From positions 1,396,501 through 1,460,500 of the forward strand of contig NZ_CP136921.1 of assembly GCF_033100095.1 (NCBI RefSeq): a stretch of 64,000 nt of DNA. Direction: 5' to 3'. Position 1 is the first letter of the stretch. Every line of letters begins with the position of its first letter. A program made the translations under genes and the position numbers. The notes under the pieces were generated by a model. That model ran no database searches, had not been told where the DNA came from, and worked only from the letters and a program-made list of their open reading frames with translations. Below are positions 9,262 to 16,745 of this stretch, piece after piece. The stretch is from Diaphorobacter limosus. Lineage in GTDB: Bacteria > Pseudomonadota > Gammaproteobacteria > Burkholderiales > Burkholderiaceae_C.

Positions 9262-9542
9262 GGGGTGTTCTCCCTGCGGTGCTCTGGAAACTCCCGCTCC
9301 AGCAGGCCGCGCAGCAGGTCGGCGACGGTCACGCCTTGCGTGAAGGCCGAAACCTTGATGCGCGCCCGCATCGCGGGCGTGATGTCGAGGGTCAAGCGAG
9401 CCGTGTAGAGGTCGCCCTTGCCCAGCGCATCGGCATCGCCCTGGCGAATCCACGCCTCGGCGTGCGGATTCGCGGGTGGACGCGCGCCGATGCTGACGCG
9501 CTTTGCCGTGCGCTTGCCGTTCGGTGGCGGCTTCGCGGTCAT
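9258..9542 (-). CDS. Ribbon-helix-helix protein (ParA partner candidate)
   Basis: 94-aa basic protein. The C-terminal part DLYTARLTLDITPAMRARIKVSAFTQGVTVADLLRGLLEREF (given here by position, residues about 45-87) reads as a ribbon-helix-helix fold: one beta strand then two helices. Start ATG 9542 overlaps the parA stop (ATGA). Small RHH proteins next to a Walker-type ParA are usually centromere-binding partners (ParG-like), so this may bind a nearby site such as the iteron cluster and autoregulate the operon. The large ParB at 19348-21423 is a second candidate partner. Confidence 0.75.
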   Translation of the reverse strand: MTAKPPPNGKRTAKRVSIGARPPANPHAEAWIRQGDADALGKGDLYTARLTLDITPAMRARIKVSAFTQGVTVADLLRGLLEREFPEHRRENTP

Positions 9543-10177
9543 GGCGTCCACCGCAGCAGTTCGTCCACCAGTGCGGTGATTTCGCGGGCGGCGGCGCTGT
9601 CCGGCGCCGTCTCGCGTGCAAGCCGGCCAGCGGCCACGCTGTCGGCGAACACGATGCGCTGATGCACTTCCGCACGCAGCGCAGGAAGCGGTTGGTCGGC
9701 TAGCGCCTGGCGCGCTTCGCGCCCGATCACGGTGGTGCTGACGCGCCGGTTGATGACGAAGGCCGCGCGCAGCGCAGGCCGGAACACCTGCGCCTCACGG
9801 ATCAGCGCCACCATCTCGGCGCTGGCCCACAGGTCGTAGGGGCTGGGCTGCACGGGGATCAACACGCGCTCGGCCGCCAGCAGCGCGGAGCGCGCCAAGG
9901 CGGCGATGCGCGGCGGGCCGTCGATGACGACGTGATCGGCCCGCCTGGCGAGTTCTGGCGCTTCCTGATGCAGTGTTTCGCGTGCGAGGCCTACGGCGCT
10001 GAACAGCCGTGGCAAGCCTTGCTGGCTTCTGCGCTGCGTCCAGTCCAGCGATGAGCCTTGTGGATCGGCGTCCAGCAGTACGACGTGCTGCCCGCGCATC
10101 GCCAGCTCGCCGGCGATGTGGGTGGCGAGCGTGGTCTTGCCCACGCCGCCTTTCTGGTTGAGCAGAGCGACGATCAT
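9539..10177 (-). CDS. parA: ParA-type partition ATPase
   Basis: 212-aa Walker-type partition ATPase. The deviant Walker A is at the very start (NQKGGVGKTTLATHIAGELA), Walker A' is VVLLDADPQGSS and Walker B is ADHVVIDGPPR. It lacks an N-terminal HTH, so it is the short ParA class found with small RHH partners. ATG at about 10177 starts MIVALLNQKGG; a longer frame begins with GTG at 10246 but lacks family support. It follows repA and the iteron cluster and leads the parA-RHH-DUF2840-traF-relaxase operon. It should stabilise the excised, circular form of the element. Confidence 0.93.
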   Translation of the reverse strand: MIVALLNQKGGVGKTTLATHIAGELAMRGQHVVLLDADPQGSSLDWTQRRSQQGLPRLFSAVGLARETLHQEAPELARRADHVVIDGPPRIAALARSALLAAERVLIPVQPSPYDLWASAEMVALIREAQVFRPALRAAFVINRRVSTTVIGREARQALADQPLPALRAEVHQRIVFADSVAAGRLARETAPDSAAAREITALVDELLRWTP

Positions 10178-10268
10178 GGCGCGGCCCTCCGTGTTGGAAA
10201 GCCGGGCTGTTGCTGCTGCTTTTCGTGCCGCGTGGCGGTTGTCCACTGTGGCGCGGCGCTTCTACTAA

Positions 10269-10417
10269 AAGTTAGAGAATTTAAGTTAGGGAAGTTAGAG
10301 GGCGCGCAAACCCAATGCTGGCGCGGGTTTGCGGACGATTTTGTTGCCTGATAGCACGAGGATTCGTTGCCTGATAGCACGATACCTCTGTTGCCTGATA
10401 GCACGAGTCCATCCACA
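10269..10417. repeat. Iteron cluster, putative replication origin of the ICE
   Basis: Three perfect 17-bp direct repeats GTTGCCTGATAGCACGA start at 10343, 10366 and 10390 (23- and 24-bp steps, about two helix turns). Next to them, at 10269-10300, are three short AAGTTAGRG repeats in a locally AT-richer stretch that could melt. CATCCACAG near 10409 and the repA stop region TTATCCCC resemble DnaA boxes. The cluster lies directly downstream of the RepA-type gene and upstream of parA. This is the layout of a plasmid iteron origin; it could equally hold a partition site for the ParA/RHH pair. Confidence 0.65.
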
Positions 10418-10430
10418 GACTCTCCCGAAG

Positions 10431-11264
10431 TTATCCCCGTGCCGTCTGCGGCACGGGCCGGAACGTCAGCAGCGGCGAGGAAATCCCGGATACGTGCTCG
10501 ATGCCCAACAGGTAGCCCGGCAAGGCTTGCCGCGCCACCAGCGCCCGCAGGTCGGCGGCGAAGTCGTAGTAGCGCGCCACGCTGCCCGATTTGCGGTACA
10601 GGTGCTGGAAGTCGAATTGCCAGCCGCCCGGCTGTCGGCCGCCGTGCTTGCGCACCAAGCGGTACAGCCACCGCTCGATGCCGCCGGTCAGCCGGAAATA
10701 CGCCGGGTCGATGGTCAGCACCAGGGCGGCATCCAGCACGCCCGCATAGAACCAGTCCGGCAGGATCAATTCGAGGCCCAGCGGCGTGCCGCTGGCATCG
10801 GCCAGTTCCTTCCATTCGTTGATCCACGAGAAGCGGTGCAGGCGCCGGCCGGTCGTCTCGCGGATGGACGTGGCTACCGTGGTCGATTGCAGCCGGTCGA
10901 GCGCGGCCTTGAGGCGCTGGTAGTCGCGCAGCGACGTACCGCGCCCGATGAAGCGCAGCACCTCGTAGGGGCGTACCTGCATCAAGCGCGAGGGCCGCAG
11001 GCCCGCGTCGCGCGCTTCCACGATCTGGCTGGCGGCCCAGATCAGGATGTCGGCATCCCAGATCGTGGCGATGCCGTGCTCGGCTGTGCCTTCCACGCGG
11101 ATGGTCACGTTGCTCGCGCGGAAGTCGATCGGCGCCGTGCGCCGCGACTTCGCCAGCGAGAAGAACGGAAAGGCCATCAAATCCTGGCTGTCGCGTGGCG
11201 CCATGTCGCCCGGCAGCGCGCGGAACAGGTCGAGCTGTTCGCGTTCCTGCAAGGGTTTGGACAT
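10431..11264 (-). CDS. repA: RepA-type replication initiator
   Basis: 277-aa protein of the replication initiator protein A family seen in Tn4371-type ICEs and broad-host plasmids. ATG 11264 starts MSKPLQEREQLDLFRALPGD. Visible family stretches include FPFFSLAKSRRTAPIDF, the central MQVRPYEVLRFIGRGTSLRDY (winged-helix region) and IERWLYRLVRKHGGRQ near the C-terminus. It would bind the iterons immediately downstream of its own stop codon and start replication of the circular form. It follows the AlpA-like gene by 26 bases and is co-directional with parA. Confidence 0.88.
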   Translation of the reverse strand: MSKPLQEREQLDLFRALPGDMAPRDSQDLMAFPFFSLAKSRRTAPIDFRASNVTIRVEGTAEHGIATIWDADILIWAASQIVEARDAGLRPSRLMQVRPYEVLRFIGRGTSLRDYQRLKAALDRLQSTTVATSIRETTGRRLHRFSWINEWKELADASGTPLGLELILPDWFYAGVLDAALVLTIDPAYFRLTGGIERWLYRLVRKHGGRQPGGWQFDFQHLYRKSGSVARYYDFAADLRALVARQALPGYLLGIEHVSGISSPLLTFRPVPQTARG

Positions 11265-11290
11265 GGCGAAGGCCGCCCACGCGCCGCCGA

Positions 11291-11572
11291 TCAGCGCGCA
11301 CGACTGTCGGCCGAGTGGTGCTCGGCGTATTCGGGATCGGAAGTCGTCTCGAAGCTGCGGTCGGCGGCCCAGGCATCGAGGTCAGCCACGGCGTACATGA
11401 CGCGGCGGCCGAACTTGCGAAAGCGCGGGCCACCGCCGATCACGCGCTGCTTTTCCAGCGTGCGCGGCGACAGGCGCAGGTACTCGGCGGCTTCGTCGTT
11501 GGTGAGATAGCGTTGGGGCTGCGCGGCAGCGGTCGAGACAGTGGCGGCAGGCCGCAAGGGAGCGGGACGCAT
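11291..11572 (-). CDS. AlpA/excisionase-like helix-turn-helix protein
   Basis: 93-aa DNA-binding protein. The core RYLTNDEAAEYLRLSPRTLEKQRVIGGGPRFRKFGRRVMYAVADLDAW (residues about 21-68) is a MerR/AlpA-like HTH_17 domain. ATG 11572 has a GGAGG motif eight bases upstream; the frame is open further but without signal. Such proteins are directionality factors for integrases or transcription factors of mobile elements. Here it lies just ahead of repA, away from the integrase, so control of repA and the transfer operon seems likelier than excision. Confidence 0.82.
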   Translation of the reverse strand: MRPAPLRPAATVSTAAAQPQRYLTNDEAAEYLRLSPRTLEKQRVIGGGPRFRKFGRRVMYAVADLDAWAADRSFETTSDPEYAEHHSADSRAR

Positions 11573-11655
11573 GGTGTGAACCTCCATAGCTTTCAAAGCT
11601 CCGGCCACACAGCGCAACCGGATGGAGGCAGTCTCAGAAAACGCGGCCCGCGTGC

Positions 11656-12429
11656 TCAGGGTCGTTTCGCGTCCGCATCAAAACGACCCTTCTCAAGTGG
11701 TGGAAGCTGTGCTAGGCGGCGATAGCCGCCGCGCATCAGCGCATCGCCACGCCGCACCAGGCGGCGCACCTTGGAGCGCAAGCCGCCGTCGGCGTACCAG
11801 TCGGCCACGGCATCCACGCCGAACAAGCCTTCGCCGACCTCGCGCAAGGACGCGCCCGCCAGGGTCGCGTCGAGCGCCTGCAAGGTGTGCAGTTCCAGTA
11901 GCGCCACCGGTGCTGGCCTGGGCAACGCAACGGCTGCGGGAGTCGCCAGTGTGGTGCCGCAAGCGCGATAGCGCGGCGATGCCGTGGCGTCGGTTCGCAC
12001 GGCATAGGCGACAGCCATGCCGTCTTCCAGGCCAGGCGCCAGCGCGAAGCGCAGGCAATGGCCTGGGCTGTGCGCGATCAGCGCCAGCCGTTTGCCGTCA
12101 TGGAGCAGTTGCTTATGGCCGGGGATGCGCCAGAACGCGAAGGATTCGGCATCCACGGGCGGATCAGCATCGGGGTGGAGCTGCACCACGGCAGCGTGGC
12201 CGGGCTGCCAGGCCGGATGCGCGTCACGCGCATCCAGCGCCGGGTCTTCCAGCAGGCGCAAGCCCCAACGATGCGCAGCATCGGGGCGTCGCGCGCGGCG
12301 CAGCCAGTCGAGCCGGTAATCAGGATGACGGCGCAGGTATTCCCAGGCCAGTGCGAGCGTATCCAGCCACAGGACGTAGAGGTACGCGGCGGTGGGATAC
12401 CAGTGCGCGAAATGGTGGGGGCTGACCAT
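11656..12429 (-). CDS. DUF2285 domain protein (ICE transcriptional regulator-like)
   Basis: 257-aa protein. The N-terminal part AYLYVLWLDTLALAWEYLRRHPDYR is the short helical domain found before DUF2285, and the C-terminal part LHTLQALDATLAGASLREVGEGLFGV resembles the DUF2285 helical, DNA-binding-like region. ATG 12429 is preferred over the long upstream frame because the family begins just before this motif. It is a standing member of Tn4371-like cores beside the AlpA-like gene. The molecular function is not known; regulation of the repA-tra operon is an inference. Confidence 0.8.
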   Translation of the reverse strand: MVSPHHFAHWYPTAAYLYVLWLDTLALAWEYLRRHPDYRLDWLRRARRPDAAHRWGLRLLEDPALDARDAHPAWQPGHAAVVQLHPDADPPVDAESFAFWRIPGHKQLLHDGKRLALIAHSPGHCLRFALAPGLEDGMAVAYAVRTDATASPRYRACGTTLATPAAVALPRPAPVALLELHTLQALDATLAGASLREVGEGLFGVDAVADWYADGGLRSKVRRLVRRGDALMRGGYRRLAQLPPLEKGRFDADAKRP

Positions 12430-12757
12430 GACGAAAGCTCCTGTCGAACAGCAGGAACGTCGCCACGGCGTCAAACATGCGGGAGCATCAAATCCAGGTA
12501 GAAATCCGGTTAAGCTGTAACTGCTGGTGTCAAGACCGATAGGCTCCGGCGTGTTGCGAAATCCGTCTGAATGCGACGGCCGCCTGATCCACAAACGTCA
12601 CGCGGCACAAAACACCGTGCCGCAAGCCGCGTGAATGATCGTGACTGTTTCAGTCACAGATATTCGGTTTGATGCAAGAGTGCGAATTCAGACTCTGCGG
12701 GCCAGGAATAAGACCGAAATAGTCTGAATGCGCCCGGCTTGGTCGGAGCGCGAACGT
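12430..12757. promoter_or_regulatory. 328-bp intergenic region with palindromes
   Basis: No gene is seen. It holds GCGGCAC/GTGCCGC inverted arms at about 12603-12624, a perfect palindrome GTGACTGTTTCAGTCAC at about 12640-12656, and the octamer GTCTGAAT twice (near 12566 and 12722) plus its inverse ATTCAGAC (near 12684). The same octamer forms the palindrome in front of the retron RNA. Likely the promoter and operator region of the DUF2285 gene. Confidence 0.45.
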
Positions 12758-13108
12758 TCAATCGACGATAGAACCGTTTTCCTGCGCCAGCCGCAGATAT
12801 TCCGACAGCGGGTGCACCGCCTGGAAATACAAATCCCGCATCACGGGCTGTTTGTTCGGGCCGACGATGGAGGTCAGGTCGGACAGCTTGATATGGCCCA
12901 GCTCGGGCATACCGATGCCCACGTCCATGACGCCGAACGCCGTATCGCCATCGGCAGGATCTAGCGAGGCCAGCAGCCAGATGGCGTGCGCGTCGGGAGT
13001 GAACAGCCGCACGACCGGCAACGGGTCGTGCGGTTCAGCGGCGGCAACCCGCCGCCCGTTCGCCAGCAGCGCGGCGCGCTGCGCATCGGTGACGAGGGGA
13101 GCGTTCAT
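12758..13108 (-). CDS. DUF2958 family protein
   Basis: 116-aa protein matching DUF2958: start TDAQRAALLANGRR, then PLPVVRLFTPDAHAIWLLASLDPADGDTAFGVMDVG and the end DLYFQAVHPLSEYLRLAQENG. DUF2958 proteins occur on plasmids and ICEs near DNA-processing genes; no activity is established that I know of. It is divergent from the XRE gene at 13367, with an operator-like region between, so the two may be co-regulated. Confidence 0.85.
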   Translation of the reverse strand: MNAPLVTDAQRAALLANGRRVAAAEPHDPLPVVRLFTPDAHAIWLLASLDPADGDTAFGVMDVGIGMPELGHIKLSDLTSIVGPNKQPVMRDLYFQAVHPLSEYLRLAQENGSIVD

Positions 13109-13164
13109 CGTGGTGCTCCTGTTCCAACATGGAATGCCGGTTTTGCGCTTCCACGCCGAAGCGC

Positions 13165-13290
13165 GGATGTGATTTCCACGGAAGCCGTTGAAACACGAAA
13201 GCGCAAAAGCGGCATTGTAGAAATCCGCAAAGACACGTTGGCGGCTTTCCGGCTCTGTCGGAAACCGTAGAAGCGGATTTCCGTAAAAGC
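13165..13290. promoter_or_regulatory. Repeated TTTCCG/CGGAAA half-sites between DUF2958 and XRE genes
   Basis: The divergent intergenic region carries GATTTCCACGGAA near 13169, TTTCCGGCTCTGTCGGAAA (an interrupted palindrome) near 13246, GCGGATTTCCG near 13272, and GAAATCCGC as the inverse of GCGGATTTC. Several copies of one half-site in a divergent promoter region suggest an operator, most simply for the adjacent XRE protein. Confidence 0.4.
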
Positions 13291-13366
13291 ACGAATAAGG
13301 GCCAAAGGCATGTATGAGTTAAAGATAACGTGGTTTTAATTGTGCTGCGAATCGACGCTTCTGTCC

Positions 13367-13660
13367 ATGCAGAAGCGATCCATCCAGCGCGGCCGGCCGA
13401 CCGGCGCCACCACCTACGATGCCGAGCTGGCGCAAGCCTTCGGCGCGGCGGTGCGTGCGCTGCGGACGGAGCGCGGCATCGCGCAGGAGTCGCTGGCACA
13501 CCTCGCCGGCATTGAGCGTTCGCACATGGGCAAGGTCGAGCGCGGCGAGCACATGCCCACGCTGGCGATCATCTTCAAGATCGCCGGCGCGCTCGAATGC
13601 AGCACGGCGGTGCTGATGAGCGAGGCTGAAAGCCAGCTCGCAGCAGCGGCCCAGCCGTAG
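13367..13660 (+). CDS. XRE family transcriptional regulator
   Basis: 97-aa Cro/C1-type helix-turn-helix protein. Residues about 25-82 form the five-helix domain: FGAAVRALRTERGIAQESLA, recognition helix GIERSHMGKVERGEHMPTL, then IFKIAGALECSTAVLM. ATG 13367 is used; an upstream GTG at 13340 is possible. It is the only plus-strand gene of this part of the core and stands divergent to DUF2958, with repeated half-sites in front. It is probably a repressor that controls transfer or its own promoter. Confidence 0.85.
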   Translation: MQKRSIQRGRPTGATTYDAELAQAFGAAVRALRTERGIAQESLAHLAGIERSHMGKVERGEHMPTLAIIFKIAGALECSTAVLMSEAESQLAAAAQP

Positions 13661-13663
13661 GCG

Positions 13664-13880
13664 CTGGCCGAGCCGATCCGGCGCAGCCGGTTCGGCGGCA
13701 TCGAGGGGCGCCAAGCATCGCGCGGCGGGGATAGCCCGCAGGGCTTTCCCCTGGAGTGCAAGCGCCAGCGCGCAGCGCCGCAGGCGCGAAGGCGTGAGGG
13801 ATTGAAGCCGAATGGCCGTGACGGCTTGACGGCACGGGGCGCAGCCCGAAAGCCCGGCGGCGCTTGCAGCGCCGACACGC
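13664..13880 (+). repeat. About 215-bp GC-rich direct repeat, copy 1
   Basis: Starts CTGGCCGAGCCGATCCGGCG and ends GCGCCGACACGC. It recurs in the same orientation at 14920-15133 with few changes. Both copies contain GCGTGAGGGATTGAAGCCGA and CACGGGGCGCAGCCCGAAAG. No reading frame with a known domain and no transposase or terminal inverted repeats are present. The pair brackets the DUF736 gene. Confidence 0.8.
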
Positions 13881-14004
13881 CATCCTGTGCTTGCTACGCC
13901 ACGGGTTGCGAGCCATCCATCGACCGATGAATACCGGCCCTGGCGAACATGCCAAGAGACACCCGTTGCCGAACCTCGTGCGTGCGGTGCTGCGATGAGC
14001 AGCA

Positions 14005-14034
14005 CCGCGCCCCGCCGCAATGGGCGGGGCGCGG
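14005..14034 (-). terminator. Strong hairpin downstream of DUF736
   Basis: CCGCGCCCCGCC and GGCGGGGCGCGG form a perfect 12-bp stem with a six-base loop, 10 bases after the DUF736 stop. There is no T-run after it on the minus strand, so it is terminator-like rather than a textbook intrinsic terminator. Confidence 0.5.
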
Positions 14035-14044
14035 TGGGCGGCCG

Positions 14045-14359
14045 TCAGGCCGCCTTGGGCTTGTTGCGCGACCAGATCAGGTCGTGCGTGCCGTCCTCGT
14101 TCTCGATCAGGCGGGCATAGACCGTTGCCGGGAATGAAGGATCGTCCAGGGTCACGGACACGTAGGGGCGTCCGGCCTCGCTGGTTTTCTTCCACGCCGC
14201 GCCGATGTCGTGGCCAGCCGCTTGCAGGCGGAAGTCGGGGGCGCTCTCGTTGTTGCCCTTGTCGTTGGGAACCAGCTTGACCTTGACGTTGAGCGTCAGG
14301 GTGCGGAGCTGGCCGTTGAAGCCGTCTTTGTCTGCGGTGAAGGTGCCGATGTTGGCCAT
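14045..14359 (-). CDS. DUF736 family protein
   Basis: 104-aa protein of the DUF736 family, common on plasmids and ICEs of proteobacteria. It begins MANIGTFTADKDGFNGQLRT and contains NVKVKLVPNDKGNNESAPDF and AWKKTSEAGRPYVSVTLDDP, all typical. A clear AGGAG lies upstream of ATG 14359. The role is not established; the fold suggests a small beta-rich binding protein. It is a lone gene bracketed by two 215-bp direct repeats, with a large hairpin in its upstream region. Confidence 0.9.
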   Translation of the reverse strand: MANIGTFTADKDGFNGQLRTLTLNVKVKLVPNDKGNNESAPDFRLQAAGHDIGAAWKKTSEAGRPYVSVTLDDPSFPATVYARLIENEDGTHDLIWSRNKPKAA

Positions 14360-14919
14360 GATGATTTCTCCTTTCGGGTTGAACAAGGTCGCGCCAGTGC
14401 GTCCTTGTTGTGATCCGTCCGGCGGGGGATGGGCTGGCCGCACCGCGCAGCGGTCGGAACGCAGTGGAGAACCTGGAAGCGAAAAGAATTTGTCCCGCGA
14501 GGAAGCCGCGTAGCGGCGGGGAAATTGTTTTCGCTGGAAGGTTGCGGCCATGAAGCCCAAGGCGCAGCCGCGCCACCGCCAGGATTCACAACAAGACAAG
14601 GACGCACAGGCCGCCCGCTCCCGAATGGAGACGTGGCCGACTCGGCATCCCCGCGTGACGGCTTCACTGGCTTGCGCCCTGACGCGGGCCAGGTCAATGC
14701 CCCGACGACAAGGCCAGAGCGCCCCAGCCGCAGCTCGCGGCACATGCTTGAGGCGTGGTGTGGAAGCTCCATCAGGCGAGGCCGGGAGGTGTGTCGGTGA
14801 ACCGTCCTTCATGACGTACAGGCAACGAATCACCAGCGTCGAGGACGGCACGCTTTTGCACAACCCGCCGCAGCAAGCCGGGGCGTAGCCCCACAAGCCC
14901 CGCCCATCGCGGCGGGGCA
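14360..14919. other. Gene-free region upstream of DUF736 with a long hairpin
   Basis: No gene is supported. At 14479-14534 the arms GCGAAAAGAATTTGTCCCGC and GCGGGGAAATTGTTTTCGC pair almost fully (about 17 of 19 positions) around a short loop; on the minus strand this lies about 120 bases upstream of the DUF736 start and could sit in its leader. A shorter GCCCCGCC/GGCGGGGC hairpin is near 14898-14918. Confidence 0.5.
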
Positions 14920-15133
14920 CTGGCCGGGCCGATCCGGCGCAGCCGGTTCGGCGGCATCGGGGGGCGCCAAGCATCGCGCGGCGGGGATAGCCCGCAGGGC
15001 TTTCCTCTGGAGGCAAGCGAAGCGCGCAGCGCCACAGGCGCGAAGGCGTGAGGGATTGAAGCCGAATGGCCGTGACGGCGAAGGCGGCACGGGGCGCAGC
15101 CCGAAAGCCCGGCGGCGCTGCGCGCCGACACGC
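14920..15133 (+). repeat. About 215-bp GC-rich direct repeat, copy 2
   Basis: Second copy of the element at 13664-13880, same orientation, 1256 bp further on. Differences are small: CCGGGCCG for CCGAGCCG at the start, GGAGGCAAGCGAAG for GGAGTGCAAGCGCCAG in the middle, and a few bases near GACGGCGAAGGCGG. High identity points to recent duplication or to gene conversion between functional copies. Confidence 0.8.
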
Positions 15134-15205
15134 TCACATCAGTGAAAACGTGCAGCGAACCGAGTGCCCAGAAGTTCGCTGCATAGGTTCATCGTTGTAT
15201 CCTTA

Positions 15206-15223
15206 ATGCAAATTTCGTTGCAT
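15206..15223 (+). promoter_or_regulatory. Inverted repeat in front of the NA37/RelA-SpoT pair
   Basis: ATGCAA-6-TTGCAT is a perfect interrupted palindrome ending 23 bases before the start of the NA37 gene. It is a likely operator overlapping the promoter of the two-gene cassette. Confidence 0.45.
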
Positions 15224-15246
15224 CAAGATACTTTCAGCCAGCTCTC

Positions 15247-16344
15247 ATGTCCTTTGAAAATCTCTCGATTGGCCGTCTGATCATCCACGAAGTCTTTGCA
15301 CGAGGCGCGGACAGGGCCTTGGTTCAGCCGACTTACGGGAACCAGCTCTTGGTGCTCCCTCAAGACGCGAGGGATGCCTTGCAAGCCCGCATCACGAATG
15401 CTCTCGGGAAATCATCTCACGGTGTCGAAATGACGATCCGAGAGTCCGGGGCCGACAGCACTTGGCACAGAGCTAAAGAAATCGTCGAGGCGCAGGGCAA
15501 CGATGCCCAATTCGTAAACATCTCCCAAAACATTGCCAGCAAGTTGGCGGTTGCCCAGGCCAATCGCACCATCCCTGGCGGCATCGTCGTGGTGATCGAA
15601 GGAACTTGCGGCAACCCCGCCAAGTCCTTCATGTGCGTCATCAAAGCCGAGCCCCATGGGGGCTTCACCAAGCGGCAAGCGGGCGGGCATTTGACCTTGG
15701 AATACATCAAGGAACTCATCCTCACACCCCAGGCCAAGCTCTACAAGATTGGAGCCTTCCTGCGACAAGATCCCGCAGCAGCCACACCCCAGGAGCCCAC
15801 TACCGGCTGGAGAGCCTTTCTGTTTGATGACCTGATTACTCAGGGCAACAAGCTCGCTGCTGCGCAGTATTTTTATGAGTCTTTTCTGGGGTTGGAATTT
15901 CCATCCAACAGTGCATTTCAGACCAAACAGTTCCACGCACTGACCAAAGATTTCATCCGCAATGCCAATGTCGATTCGGAGAAAAAAATCGACCTCTTGA
16001 ATGCTCTAACCACCTACTTGAAGACGGATCAGGCCGCCACGATTCAGGTGGACGTGTTCTCCCAAAATTATCTGGGAGACGCAGCTCTGCAAGATGCATA
16101 CACGGCCTATATGGGGCAAAAGAGTTTTCCCAATACGGCCATCCATAAGGATCTCTCTGAGGTTCAAAGCCAATTGCGGCTGCGGAAACTCACATTCGGG
16201 CATGACATCAAGCTCACCGCTCCCGCAGATCAATTCGAGAACTACGTGCGAATCGAGTCCATCGACGGTGATGCCGATGAGCACGGCAACGTGCCCAAGT
16301 GGACCAAGATCACGGTGCGCGACCACATCCGAGACCAAGAGTGA
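15247..16344 (+). CDS. NA37/YejK-like nucleoid-associated protein, cargo gene
   Basis: 365-aa protein resembling the NA37 family (E. coli YejK/NdpA). Matching stretches are the start FENLSIGRLIIHEVF, the middle AAAQYFYESFLGLEF, LRKLTFGHDIKLTAPADQ and the end KWTKITVRDHIRDQ, which parallels the C-terminal LTIKGTPPNLRDQL of YejK. Family members bind DNA or associate with the nucleoid. It overlaps the next gene by GTGA (16341-16344), so the two are made in step, and has its own operator-like palindrome. Codon use is less GC-rich than the ICE core, a sign of separate acquisition. A joint role in phage or plasmid defence is an inference from context. Confidence 0.75.
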   Translation: MSFENLSIGRLIIHEVFARGADRALVQPTYGNQLLVLPQDARDALQARITNALGKSSHGVEMTIRESGADSTWHRAKEIVEAQGNDAQFVNISQNIASKLAVAQANRTIPGGIVVVIEGTCGNPAKSFMCVIKAEPHGGFTKRQAGGHLTLEYIKELILTPQAKLYKIGAFLRQDPAAATPQEPTTGWRAFLFDDLITQGNKLAAAQYFYESFLGLEFPSNSAFQTKQFHALTKDFIRNANVDSEKKIDLLNALTTYLKTDQAATIQVDVFSQNYLGDAALQDAYTAYMGQKSFPNTAIHKDLSEVQSQLRLRKLTFGHDIKLTAPADQFENYVRIESIDGDADEHGNVPKWTKITVRDHIRDQE

Positions 16345-16745
16345 ACGAACAAGAAATCCTTGCGCGATGGGAAGCTGACAAGCCCTTATACAGAGCTTGG
16401 GCCAAGCTCATCGACCAGGAAATCGAAAGGCGCCTTGTATCCGCCATTGCCCCAACGCCGCTGGACTACTTCTTGAAGGTTCCCATGGTGCCTCGCCTCA
16501 AAGGCGACACCAGCTTGATTGACAAGGCCCTGTACCGCAGCAAGCCCTATAAGAATCCGTATGAGGACATTACTGACAAGGTGGGCATGCGGTACGTGGT
16601 ACTGTTGACCACGCACATCAATACGTTCTGCTCGATCATCGAAAGCCGTGAGTGCGAAGCATTCTGGTCATGGTCCAAGGACAAGGACTACGAAGAGGAG
16701 CGGTTGGCCAAGCCCTTGGAGTTCTCCTATCAATCGGTTCACTAC

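Noticed and set aside
10174..11433. Long minus-strand frame over repA and the iterons
   Set aside because: No domain, and repA in another frame explains the coding signal.
13664..15133. The 215-bp repeats as ends of a transposon
   Set aside because: Same orientation but no transposase, no terminal inverted repeats and no target duplication.
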